Shown here: in pieces, positions 55,758 through 64,000 of the stretch | Numbering within the stretch: position 1 is the stretch's first letter | Layout: the number at the start of each line of letters is the position of its first letter | Origin: Bradyrhizobium sp. SZCCHNS1050 | GTDB lineage: Bacteria; Pseudomonadota; Alphaproteobacteria; Rhizobiales; Xanthobacteraceae | Direction: 5' to 3' | DNA: 64,000 nucleotides | NCBI RefSeq assembly: GCF_032484785.1 | Contig: NZ_JAUETR010000002.1 | Span: forward strand, 992,001 to 1,056,000 | Position numbers and translations under genes: made by a program | The notes under the pieces: model-generated | What the model was told of the DNA's origin: nothing | Seen by the model: the letters and a program-made list of their open reading frames with translations, nothing else | The model's database searches: none

Positions 55758-58700
55758 TCAATTAGCTCCCAGTCGTAGGGCCACTTCGTCCTGCCGGGCG
55801 AAGTCGAAGAGACTCGGGGTTTGTGCATGGTCTGCGACTTTTGTCTCGAAGCCCGGCGCAACGACGGAGTCGCGCCCCACGTAGACGGCATCCTTCCGCC
55901 CTGCCCGGATGTCCTCGAACAAAGCCGGGGTGTGCTGCTCGCCGTAACGAAGCCACTCTGCGAGTGTGAGTTTGCCGTCATGGTTGGCGTCGGCGGCGTA
56001 CCTTCCATCCTGCCCCAGCGCCAGTCCGTCATGCACCAATGCGTAGGTGAGCAGCCCCTGTTTCAGTTTCTCACTCTCCAGCGCAACATCATCGGCCTGG
56101 CTGGCTGCGAGGATGCGCATGGCCTTGTCGTAGGCGAGTTGGCCAAGCCCCCGGTCCCCCATCGGCCCGGGCTTGAAGCCGGGCTGATCAACACTCGCTG
56201 CCGAATGGCAAGCGTCGATGATCATTGCCATTTGCCCGGCGTCGATCGGCCGGAGCCAGCTGCTGAGCTCCTCGCTCGAGATGAACCTGGCGAGTACTTC
56301 AGGCTTGCCGGCGGGGTCAAGCGCCTCCCCCGAATCGGCGGGCAGCAAGTAAAACGCCCCGTCCCTTGCCGTATAGCCATGGCCTGAGAAGGTGACGATC
56401 ACCAGGTCATCTGGCGTGGCTTGCGCAAGCTGGTCGGCCCCCTCTACTCCCACCAGCGCGCCTGGCGCTATCGGCTTCCCGGCCAGCCTGGAAAGAACAG
56501 CCCGGATGTTCGCCTTCGTCGCAAACCAGCGCGTTGGATCCCGTCCCTCCGAAGTAAGGGTCACCGGAACGACCTTGTAGCCGTCCAGCCTGGACAGGCT
56601 CTCGCGCATGACCTCTGCGTCCCGCACGGCGAACCGCAACGTCCTATTCTCTGACGTATAGGCATTGACGCCGATGGCAATCACATACACTCTGGGTTGG
56701 CGCGATGTGATTTCATTCGGCACAGCAAATTCGTACTTCGCAGTCTCACTCTTTACTCTATCTTCATTGAACGCATAGGCCGTCAGCGTAACGGGCTTGC
56801 CGAGATCGACGCTGGGTAGCGCGACACGAAACGTGTGTTCTACCCAGTTTTCCTTACCGCTGGTAGGCAACCGACTCATCTCTCGCCATGCTACCACGTC
56901 ATTCGGATCAGTTTTAGCGGTAGGATCTGGGGGCGGAGGCCACTGGCCGACTATCTGTCCGTTTCGGAATACGCGCATATCGTAAATGCCATCGCCAGAC
57001 AAGGATTGCGGCCTTGAGGCGTCGCTGGCACCGGTCCTTCCGGTCGGCATGTGGGCTCTGACCGTCACCGATAGTGCGCCCGTCGTTCTGTCAGCTATCT
57101 GCACATCAGAGATTGAGAGTTCAGGCTGACGGTGGTTAACCTCGGAAATGTTCGGCACCGGTCGAAGCCGTTCCCTGTTGAGGACCTTCGACAGCAAGTG
57201 CGGCTCATAGTACTGTCTCATGAAGATCGTCAGTGGCCACGCTCGCAGCGGCTCGTCAGGAAGAACCCAGCCAGCTGATTGAGACTCTTCGATCGCGTTT
57301 GTATCAAACATCCCTTCAGGTGTGGCTACTGTCCACCGATCACCCTGCGAGAAGACCGTAGCCGCGAGGCGTAGGCTTTCCATATCCCAAATTCTAGTTG
57401 CGCCATCCAATCCGTAAGACAGCAACTGATTGCCACCGGCCAGGAAAGCCAAGTCAGTCACGTCACCTGCCCCCGCATCCAGGACCTTTAGCCGATTCAA
57501 CTCCGGCAGCCGGAACAAGGTGACCTTTCCATCTTCCGCTCCGCTTGCTAGCAATCTCCTCGATCCTTCGAAAGCCAAAGCGCGAACGCGCGAAGGCTGC
57601 TCCGAAGCGGTGACGACGCGAGGGCCCAACGCATCGGTTTCCATGCTGAAAATCATGCTTCTAGCGTCTTTGCTGGCGCTTTTTCCCGTGCGAAAGTCAA
57701 ATGACTCAACCCTCGCTCCTTGAGGCGCCTTGGCGAATAAAAATTTCGTGGTGCCGCTGCCCAGGTAAAAGCGTGTCCCCTCTCCCGCAGCAGCGGAAGT
57801 GATCGACGTGTCCATATTCATGTATTGCTTGTCCCGCATCCCTCTCCAATAAATTAGACTGGTATCACTGGCAGTGACCAAAGTGCCGTCAGAGAGCCAG
57901 GCGAGGCCGACTCCACCCCAATTGTTCCGAATCGTTGGAGCGTCAGCCTGATCAACCAGTTGCAATGGATCAGATTTGAACATGAGGAGTTTCTTTTCGG
58001 CGAGCGCCGCCACGTTCCCAGTACCCGCGGGGTCAGGAGCCAACTCGCGGATTGGCATCTCCAACGATATGGATTGCGCGGGCACATTTGCGCCCAATCG
58101 AATGGTGCCCAGCTTGTCTTCCGTTGAATAGATTATGCGCTGACCCTGCGCATCGAAGGTCAGAGCCCGAATCCGATTTCCCAACCAAACCTGAGCACGT
58201 CGGCTTAACGGGCCGGACGGAAGACCACTCCAGATGTTGAGGACACCATCGAGGCCACCGGTCGCGAACACCGAGCCTCTTGGAGAGGCTGCGATCGAAC
58301 CATACTTCTCCAAATTTCCAACGTTATCCAGTATGGTTCGACGGGTCGTCACTTGGCGCGTAACAGTTCTGGTAATCATCGGCTCAACAATCACAACGCT
58401 GCTGGACGTAAAATATAGCAGGTAGCGCTGATTTGAAGAGGAAGTAACATATCGTAGACTTGCGAATTCATGGACTTCATGCTTGGCATCAGCGAAAGCG
58501 TCGAAACCATGCTCTCGCACGAGAATGTATCCTCCGCCTTCGAGCAACATGACCTCCCGGACACCAGCCGCACCGGGCAGGCTCGACAATTCCGCTCCAC
58601 TTTGACTATCCATAATGTGCAGTGTTGCTCCGCAAGCCACCGCGATTTTTGTCTCGCCGTCGTACCAGTTGATTTTTCCGTGCCAGTTCGCATCCTTCCT

Positions 58701-59357
58701 TTGATGATCCTCAGGCGTACACGTCTTTGGAAGAGGAAGGTCGCGTAAAGCGAGCCCATCGCGCGCTGGCACGATGGTTATTGTGCTTGATGAAGCAATC
58801 CCCACTGCCAGCAGGCTGCCATTCGGACTGTAACGTAACGTTGCCACGTCTCCCGTGGTATTCACGATCTCGACCTTTGGCGTCTTACTCACGACTGCAA
58901 GAGCCAGGGAGTGGCCTGAGCGATTGTAGTCAGAGATTCCTATCGCGAGCTGCAAGTCATCAGGCGCCCACTCGATACCCGTGATGTATCGAGCGGCCAA
59001 AGTCATTTCTGAGAAAAGGGTACCGGATTGGATCTCCCATACCTGAACCGTTCCGTTCGAGTTACTTGCTACCGCCACGTACTTGCCGGAATGGCTGACT
59101 CTCACCTTCCCCACAGGACCGGCGTTAAACGGCAGAGAGCGAACCTCCATATCAGAGCTGACATCCCACACTTTGACGCTTTCGTCTGCTGATCCAGTGA
59201 CGAGCGTCTGCCCATTGGGCGACATATCTGCAGTTATTAAATTAAGCCGATGCCCCGTCTGGACCACAAAACGTGCGTCACTCTGTTCGGCCCCGGCTGA
59301 GGCGCTGAGCAACCCGAGAACGAGCCCCATTGGGAAACTGATCTTCAGGATTCGCAT
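55758..59357 (-). CDS. Secreted WD40-caspase-EF-hand protein 2
   Basis: This is a 1199-residue paralog. The signal peptide is ISFPMGLVLGLLSASAGAEQ, followed immediately by WD40 blades (ADMSPNGQTLVTGSADESVKVWDV) to about 665. Then come the FDTN...FMRQYYEP linker, an Ig-like beta-sandwich (MRVFRNGQIVGQW) and a caspase domain with catalytic H993 (SGHGY) and C1050 (DACHS). The EF-hand loop DANHDGKLTLAE is at about 1123-1134. The last ~300 residues are very close to protein 1, while the propellers differ. I prefer the ATG at 59357, with AGGG five bases before it. It starts 15 bp after the small membrane gene. Confidence 0.9.
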   Translation of the reverse strand: MRILKISFPMGLVLGLLSASAGAEQSDARFVVQTGHRLNLITADMSPNGQTLVTGSADESVKVWDVSSDMEVRSLPFNAGPVGKVRVSHSGKYVAVASNSNGTVQVWEIQSGTLFSEMTLAARYITGIEWAPDDLQLAIGISDYNRSGHSLALAVVSKTPKVEIVNTTGDVATLRYSPNGSLLAVGIASSSTITIVPARDGLALRDLPLPKTCTPEDHQRKDANWHGKINWYDGETKIAVACGATLHIMDSQSGAELSSLPGAAGVREVMLLEGGGYILVREHGFDAFADAKHEVHEFASLRYVTSSSNQRYLLYFTSSSVVIVEPMITRTVTRQVTTRRTILDNVGNLEKYGSIAASPRGSVFATGGLDGVLNIWSGLPSGPLSRRAQVWLGNRIRALTFDAQGQRIIYSTEDKLGTIRLGANVPAQSISLEMPIRELAPDPAGTGNVAALAEKKLLMFKSDPLQLVDQADAPTIRNNWGGVGLAWLSDGTLVTASDTSLIYWRGMRDKQYMNMDTSITSAAAGEGTRFYLGSGTTKFLFAKAPQGARVESFDFRTGKSASKDARSMIFSMETDALGPRVVTASEQPSRVRALAFEGSRRLLASGAEDGKVTLFRLPELNRLKVLDAGAGDVTDLAFLAGGNQLLSYGLDGATRIWDMESLRLAATVFSQGDRWTVATPEGMFDTNAIEESQSAGWVLPDEPLRAWPLTIFMRQYYEPHLLSKVLNRERLRPVPNISEVNHRQPELSISDVQIADRTTGALSVTVRAHMPTGRTGASDASRPQSLSGDGIYDMRVFRNGQIVGQWPPPPDPTAKTDPNDVVAWREMSRLPTSGKENWVEHTFRVALPSVDLGKPVTLTAYAFNEDRVKSETAKYEFAVPNEITSRQPRVYVIAIGVNAYTSENRTLRFAVRDAEVMRESLSRLDGYKVVPVTLTSEGRDPTRWFATKANIRAVLSRLAGKPIAPGALVGVEGADQLAQATPDDLVIVTFSGHGYTARDGAFYLLPADSGEALDPAGKPEVLARFISSEELSSWLRPIDAGQMAMIIDACHSAASVDQPGFKPGPMGDRGLGQLAYDKAMRILAASQADDVALESEKLKQGLLTYALVHDGLALGQDGRYAADANHDGKLTLAEWLRYGEQHTPALFEDIRAGRKDAVYVGRDSVVAPGFETKVADHAQTPSLFDFARQDEVALRLGAN

Positions 59358-59371
59358 GGAAGCCCTACCAC

Positions 59372-60061
59372 CTATCTGCAAGCCTCTCGAAGCTTCTTGA
59401 GAACCGCTTTCGCGAGCGGGATGTAACTGCGTGAAGAGACGCGCTCCTCAGATTCCATTCCCCTCAATATGAACAGCTTTGCTACCAGGTTCTTGAACTG
59501 AAAGATGAACGCATACCCTGTGAACTTTTCTTCCGGTATACCCAGCGACCGCGCGAGGGCGGCCGCCTTAGTATTTCGAGGGCCAAAGATCCTTATTGGG
59601 ACTTCATCCAGGGTCATCTCCGATTCCAATGGCGCCCCCTCGGACAAGAATTCCTGATGCGTTTCGAAGTACCTGGCCGCCAGGTCCGCCGAAACGAAGA
59701 ATAGTCTAATATCCCTGACATCACCCCACAGCGATTTGGGATCTTGATTGCCCCAAACTCGCATCTGCCAATTTGATTGGTCATCGTATTTCGTTGCAGC
59801 GGCTATCGGTGGCCGCGTAACGCTTGATTTCGATAGGCCTAAAGGTCCCAGGTCGTTCTCGGCAAGGAATGTGCTGTCCCAAGGCGGCGCTACCGGACAT
59901 TGGGAGCTCGCACTTGTATCGGCAAGGAGCGAGAATAGAATGACGATCGGGCCAACCCTTGCGACATGTTTGAGCTTGCAAACAAGTGCGATTCCATAGG
60001 CGATCGCTATCGCAGCCAAGTTGTTCGGGCCGGGTCTTAAAACGCGAATTCGCGTGATCAT
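59372..60061 (-). CDS. Membrane-anchored hypothetical protein within the caspase array
   Basis: This is a 229-residue protein read from the ATG at 60061, which has GGAGGAG seven bases upstream. Residues ~15-50 are hydrophobic (IAIAYGIALVCKL; VGPIVILFSLLA), followed by SASSQCPVAPPW with a possible lipobox-like cysteine. The exported domain has RLFFVSADLAARYFE and IFGPRNTKAAALARSLG. I do not recognise the family. It is 15 bp upstream of caspase gene 2 and must be co-transcribed, so it is a candidate inhibitor, anchor or trigger for that protein. Confidence 0.65.
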   Translation of the reverse strand: MITRIRVLRPGPNNLAAIAIAYGIALVCKLKHVARVGPIVILFSLLADTSASSQCPVAPPWDSTFLAENDLGPLGLSKSSVTRPPIAAATKYDDQSNWQMRVWGNQDPKSLWGDVRDIRLFFVSADLAARYFETHQEFLSEGAPLESEMTLDEVPIRIFGPRNTKAAALARSLGIPEEKFTGYAFIFQFKNLVAKLFILRGMESEERVSSRSYIPLAKAVLKKLREACR

Positions 60062-60124
60062 GAGCCACTCCTCCAAGCCCTCTCTGAACAGAAATCTCGC
60101 CGGTCTTCTCCGGCCTAAAGTTTT

Positions 60125-60319
60125 TTATACAAACTCGAGCGCGGCTTTGTCGTTGCGGTGTGCGACCACACTCCAGAGGGGAGTGCCGTCGCTGACATTC
60201 CAGGCTACGACCCTGTTTTCCGTCGTTCCTTCCGGCTCTGCTCTTGGTCGCTGGTCCTTGTAGCCCTGACCAGTCGCGACAACAGAGCCATTCGCAGAGA
60301 TGGCCATCCGCCTGATCAT
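60125..60319 (-). pseudogene. Truncated WD40-protein remnant
   Basis: A 64-residue frame starts with ATG after a strong GGAGGG site and reads like one WD40 blade: MAISANGSVVATG ... RVVAWNVSDGTPLWSVVAH. It then stops. It has no signal peptide or caspase part. Position and content point to the stump of a fourth member of the array. The 60320-60390 segment upstream has no other gene. Confidence 0.45.
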
Positions 60320-60390
60320 CGTTCCCTCCGTAAGCAGGACGCAGTGCCCTGATCTGAACCGCCCGGCGCAGGTGCGCAGGCGCCCGGCAG

Positions 60391-63300
60391 CTAGCGCTTC
60401 CTGATGATCGCTTCCTCGACGCCCCTGTGGTAATTGAAGAGCACGGGTGTCTGAAGCCTGGCAACCATTGCGGTGATGAACGAGGGATCGACAGTCGAAT
60501 CCCGTACGACGATGGGGATCTTTCCGGCGCGCGCATCATCGTAAAGTCGAGGCGTTCGGCTCTCTCCGTACCGTAGCCATTCATCCAGTGTCACTTCGGA
60601 GTTGTGATCTGTGTCGGCCCGAAGCGGCCCACCGCTCGCGCCGAGCCCCTCCTGTACGAGTGCGTACGTAAGAAGACCCTGACGGAGCTTCCCCAATTCA
60701 ATCGCGGCCTGCGCCTCCTGGCTTGCCGCGAGAATCCGCATGCCCTTGTCGTACGCAAGCTGACCCAGCCCCCGGTCACCCAAAGGGCCCGGCTTGAAGC
60801 CGGCTGCCTTGACGCTGGCGGCTGAATGACAGGCATCGATCACCAAAGCGAGCTGTCCTGCGTCGACCCCCTCAAGCCATTCACTCAACTCTTCGCTTGA
60901 GACAAAGCTCGAGAGAACATCCGGGGTTACGTCCGCAGATGCCCGTGCATCGCTGGGAACCAGATAAAAGGTGCCATCGCGCTGAGTGTAACCGTGCCCG
61001 GAAAAGGTGATTATGACCAGATCCTCAGGTGCGGCCTGCTGAAGACGGCCTGAGTCCGGTACATCCGCCAATATTGCTCGCGCAGACTCATCTCCGGCGA
61101 GGACCCGAAATGCGGCTCTCAGCTTTTTCTTGGAAGCATTCAGGACAGGCCGCTCGGAGAGAAGAGACGTGCTTACAACATCGAAGCCACGAATGGCTTG
61201 CAAGGCTTTCGCGGTGTCCATCGCATCTTTTGTAGCGAACTTCAGATCTCTACCTCCCTCAAGGTAGTCGTTGATTCCGATGGTAACCACATAAGCCTTC
61301 GGTTTTTCCAGGGAAGGATCCGCAGGCGCGCTATAGCTAGCGTGTGCAGTACCGCTCTTCGCGCGATCTTCGTTGAAGGCATACGCCGCGAAACGGATTT
61401 CCTTCTGCACCTTTCGCCTTGGAAGTCGAACCGTGAATTCGAACTTCGTGCCGGCAACCCTCATCGCGTCGCGCCAGGATGAAGGACTCCGCCGATAGTC
61501 AGCCGCTACACCGGGTGCCAGCCGCTTGACCAGCTGGTTATTCCGAAATAGTCGCAGATCGTAGGCGTCAGTAGAGATCTTCCCATTCTTTTGAGTCGGA
61601 TCCCTGCCTTGCTCCACTTCAACGGTAACGACAACGTCATCAATGGTCTCGCCAGCCCTGAAACCGGTGATACTCACCTTTGGCAGAACACGGTTCAGTT
61701 TCGAGATCTGCGCAACTGCCGGAAACTCGCTGTCGCACGCTTTTGGATCTTGCGCCATCGCAAGCCGGCAAGAGACAGATCGCGCTAGCAGGCCCGGCTC
61801 GAGATAATCCCGCATAAAGACCTCCAGCGAGAGAGGCCGCAAAGGGTCATCCGGCATGAACCAGTTCAGGTCACGCACGTTATCGAGATCATTTGTATCG
61901 AAGCGCCCGTCCTGCGCAGCAACAGCCCAGCGATCGACGCCCAGTTCGACGAGTTGCAGAAAATCAGCCGGCGACGACAACGGATGCAGGGTCACCGTCC
62001 TGTCCGAATAAGCCAGAAGATCGGTCCCGCTCATTGCAAAGCCGACACCAAGAACAACTCCGGGACGCGCAAGTGTCGCGATACGGTTACCCGTGTTGAG
62101 GTCCCACAGCGCTGCTGTTTCATCGCCACTGCCCGTGATGGCGCGAGATCCATCGGGTGACAGCGCTACCGACCATATCCACGCATTGTGAGGAGCCAGC
62201 GACAACGCATTTCCTTTGTCGAGGTCATGAACCACGGCACGGTTGTACCCGTTTCCGTATCCAACAATCATTCGATGCCCCCCGGCATCAAACGCAACAT
62301 CCTGCACCGTGGCATTGATACCCGGAGGCGGTATCGTGCGCTTTCTTTGCCACCTCCAGCCAGAGAAGATTGACACCTCGCCAGCTTCATCTCCGACGAC
62401 CAGCTCCGTGTCACCAGGACGGAACGCTGCTGCGCGTATGATCGGAAATCGATTTCCAAGGTCCGCCAGAATTTCTCCGCTCACGGTCAAAACCCGAGCT
62501 ATTGAGTAGGTCCCCACAATCAACTTTTTTCCATCGTGACTCAGTCCCAGTGCTGTTATGCCCGAAAGACCCGTCAGGAAATCAGCAATCTGCTTTCCTG
62601 TAACGGCGTCCCAGACAATGATTCCTCCCTGTTTGCTGCCCGCGGCGACGATGTTCCCGTCGCGCGAAATCGCGACAACATCCACGTCATGTTTTGCGCT
62701 AACCGACAGCGGTTTCCGAACGCCCGTGTCAAAATTCCAGATCGCGAGACCGCGGTCGCCGGCCACGACCAGGTTCTTCCCGGCACCGTCAATCGCGATT
62801 GGCTTTGAGGCGCCCCATTCGCGCGAGGCACGGACCAGGCTAAATGCCTTCCTAGTGAAATCCCAGATGGCTATCTTGCCATTATTGAAGCCGATCGCGA
62901 GCGACGAACCGTCCGGCCTGAAGGCCAGGCTCAGGACCCGGCTTCGGACTTTCTCATCGTCGGAAGGCGGCCAGGGGACAGACACAACAAGATCACCCGA
63001 TCGGGAATTGCGAATGTCTGCCACGCGCGCATTTGGGCTATCACTCCCATCACCAGCGTCCAGCGCCAGCCAGCCTCCATCAGGAGACAACGCGGCGTTG
63101 TAGGCCATAAAGCTGCGCACTTCCTTGCCGTCCGGCAGACTGCGAACGGATAACGTGCCCGGCGAAAGCGCGTAGAGAACATCACCTTCCGGCGAAAATT
63201 GAACCCAGTTGATGCCATCTTTCGGGCCTGACCACGATGCGACCCCGGCTGCGGATTGAGCGTCCCAGATATGAATCGCGCCCTCTACCTGCACACCGCC

Positions 63301-64000
63301 TTGCACCTCGCGCAACTTGTCGGCTCCGCCCGTGGCAAGCCACTTGCCGTCTCGACTGAAGGCCAGGGCGTTGATCGAATGGTCGCCAATGAGCGGAAGG
63401 CTTCGACTAACATCCGAATGCAAGTGAACAAATGGCTTTGCGCCTTCGCTGGCAGGACCATTGCCTGCGATGGCTACTTGCGATCCTCCGTGTGCGACCG
63501 CCACGGCAGTAACCAGATTTGAAGGTGCCTCCAAGTTACCTCGGGCAGATCCCGTACCGAGATCCCAGCGAGTTGCCCCATTTGACGCACCAATGATGAC
63601 CTCGGTTCCGCCCTTGCCAAAGGCCACAGCACTGACGCTGTTCCGCATTCCGCGAACATCATCATTCGATCCGGAAAAGCTCCTGATCAATGAACCGGAT
63701 GCGAAATCCCATAACTTGGCCGAATTGTCGGCGCTACCACTGAACAATTGTTTGCCGTCGCTGCTCCAGACGAGGCTCGTTATCCCCTGCACGTGACCAA
63801 CCGTCGCTACAAGTCGCGCTCCCTCGCGCGACTCCAGCGGATAGGCCTGCTCGGTCGCGACCTGCCGGGCGTCATCGGCGGCATTGGCTTGTTGAAGACC
63901 AGAGTGTGAAGCAAACGGAGCGGCGACCAAAAGAAGGACACCGGAGCCGAGCGCCCAATACCGGGCGCATAAGGCTCGAGCGTAGGACCTTGCACCCTTG
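60391..64000 (-). CDS. Secreted WD40-caspase protein 3 (5' end beyond the window)
   Basis: At least 1202 residues; the frame is open to the window edge. In-frame sequence upstream of 63930 encodes a hydrophobic signal core (YWALGSGVLLLLVAAP, then NAADDA), so the start codon lies past 64000. WD40 blades run from there to about 61950, and the FDTN...FMRDYLEP linker and beta-sandwich follow. The caspase domain has His at 60994-60996 (SGHGY) and Cys at 60829-60831 (DACHS). The EF-hand-like loop (60574-60615) reads DTDHNSEVTLDE, lacking the usual glycine. It is the first gene of the array in transcription order. Confidence 0.87.
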   Translation of the reverse strand, partial: KGARSYARALCARYWALGSGVLLLVAAPFASHSGLQQANAADDARQVATEQAYPLESREGARLVATVGHVQGITSLVWSSDGKQLFSGSADNSAKLWDFASGSLIRSFSGSNDDVRGMRNSVSAVAFGKGGTEVIIGASNGATRWDLGTGSARGNLEAPSNLVTAVAVAHGGSQVAIAGNGPASEGAKPFVHLHSDVSRSLPLIGDHSINALAFSRDGKWLATGGADKLREVQGGVQVEGAIHIWDAQSAAGVASWSGPKDGINWVQFSPEGDVLYALSPGTLSVRSLPDGKEVRSFMAYNAALSPDGGWLALDAGDGSDSPNARVADIRNSRSGDLVVSVPWPPSDDEKVRSRVLSLAFRPDGSSLAIGFNNGKIAIWDFTRKAFSLVRASREWGASKPIAIDGAGKNLVVAGDRGLAIWNFDTGVRKPLSVSAKHDVDVVAISRDGNIVAAGSKQGGIIVWDAVTGKQIADFLTGLSGITALGLSHDGKKLIVGTYSIARVLTVSGEILADLGNRFPIIRAAAFRPGDTELVVGDEAGEVSIFSGWRWQRKRTIPPPGINATVQDVAFDAGGHRMIVGYGNGYNRAVVHDLDKGNALSLAPHNAWIWSVALSPDGSRAITGSGDETAALWDLNTGNRIATLARPGVVLGVGFAMSGTDLLAYSDRTVTLHPLSSPADFLQLVELGVDRWAVAAQDGRFDTNDLDNVRDLNWFMPDDPLRPLSLEVFMRDYLEPGLLARSVSCRLAMAQDPKACDSEFPAVAQISKLNRVLPKVSITGFRAGETIDDVVVTVEVEQGRDPTQKNGKISTDAYDLRLFRNNQLVKRLAPGVAADYRRSPSSWRDAMRVAGTKFEFTVRLPRRKVQKEIRFAAYAFNEDRAKSGTAHASYSAPADPSLEKPKAYVVTIGINDYLEGGRDLKFATKDAMDTAKALQAIRGFDVVSTSLLSERPVLNASKKKLRAAFRVLAGDESARAILADVPDSGRLQQAAPEDLVIITFSGHGYTQRDGTFYLVPSDARASADVTPDVLSSFVSSEELSEWLEGVDAGQLALVIDACHSAASVKAAGFKPGPLGDRGLGQLAYDKGMRILAASQEAQAAIELGKLRQGLLTYALVQEGLGASGGPLRADTDHNSEVTLDEWLRYGESRTPRLYDDARAGKIPIVVRDSTVDPSFITAMVARLQTPVLFNYHRGVEEAIIRKR

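Noticed and set aside
51017..64000. CHAT- or NACHT-type cytosolic immune proteins
   Set aside because: The proteases have caspase SGHGY and DACHS motifs, no NACHT/STAND ATPase is present, and all three have export signals.

Overview
The window looks like a chromosome segment from a high-GC alphaproteobacterium, most likely Bradyrhizobium or a close relative. The reasons are the codon and GC character, the branched-chain-amino-acid-type (Liv) ABC transporter, the MmgE/PrpD and LysR-linked catabolic operons, the VIT/OsmC/cytochrome b561 stress genes, and the noncoding dispersed repeats between genes. This is inferred from content, not from a database match. No tRNA, rRNA or CRISPR array was seen.

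Positions 1-17,400 are mosaic housekeeping and accessory DNA. They hold a 4'-phosphopantetheinyl transferase, RecQ, an LPLAT-like protein followed by an EEP-family hydrolase, an orphan membrane-fusion protein, an OsmC-VIT pair, cytochrome b561, an ECF sigma factor coupled to an SDR, an M20 peptidase, a FucU-type mutarotase and two paralogous small membrane proteins, one frameshifted. Between them lie two copies of a ~600-bp structured repeat (R1; a third is at 45.5 kb), two copies of a ~225-bp repeat (R2), and a decayed guaA (GMP synthase) fragment.

Positions 17,448-29,396 form a nine-gene minus-strand operon divergent from a LysR regulator. It encodes an FAD oxidoreductase, an SDR, an epimerase, a cupin, a Liv-type ABC transporter whose permease LivM and both ATPases (LivG, LivF) are fused in one 859-residue protein, LivH, a binding protein, a ThDP enzyme and an aldehyde dehydrogenase. 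It reads as uptake and stepwise oxidation of an unidentified carboxylated or aromatic substrate. Positions 30,591-39,177 are a second minus-strand catabolic set: a GlcG/HbpS-like protein, an MFS transporter, a periplasmic binding protein, two MmgE/PrpD proteins that carry export signals, a PdxA-like dehydrogenase and a dicarboxylate symporter, divergent from a second LysR gene. A MocR regulator, PaiB and rubredoxin follow.

Positions 43,260-50,773 are an IS-remodelled zone. An IS3-family element (1268 bp, 4-bp target duplication GCGA on the right-hand copy) is present twice in opposite orientation, with a third truncated copy and a perfect 216-bp direct repeat. The 4.4 kb between the two complete copies holds R1 copy 3, a cupin, an OLD-type ATPase with TOPRIM-like residues and two unknown genes of visibly lower GC.

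Positions 51,017-64,000 hold the most striking locus: three tandem, co-directional, very large secreted proteins, each a signal peptide, WD40-type propeller region, conserved linker, caspase-like (C14) domain with an intact His/Cys dyad and a C-terminal EF-hand-like loop. A membrane-anchored unknown protein and a decayed fourth WD40 fragment lie between them. The third gene runs off the right edge.
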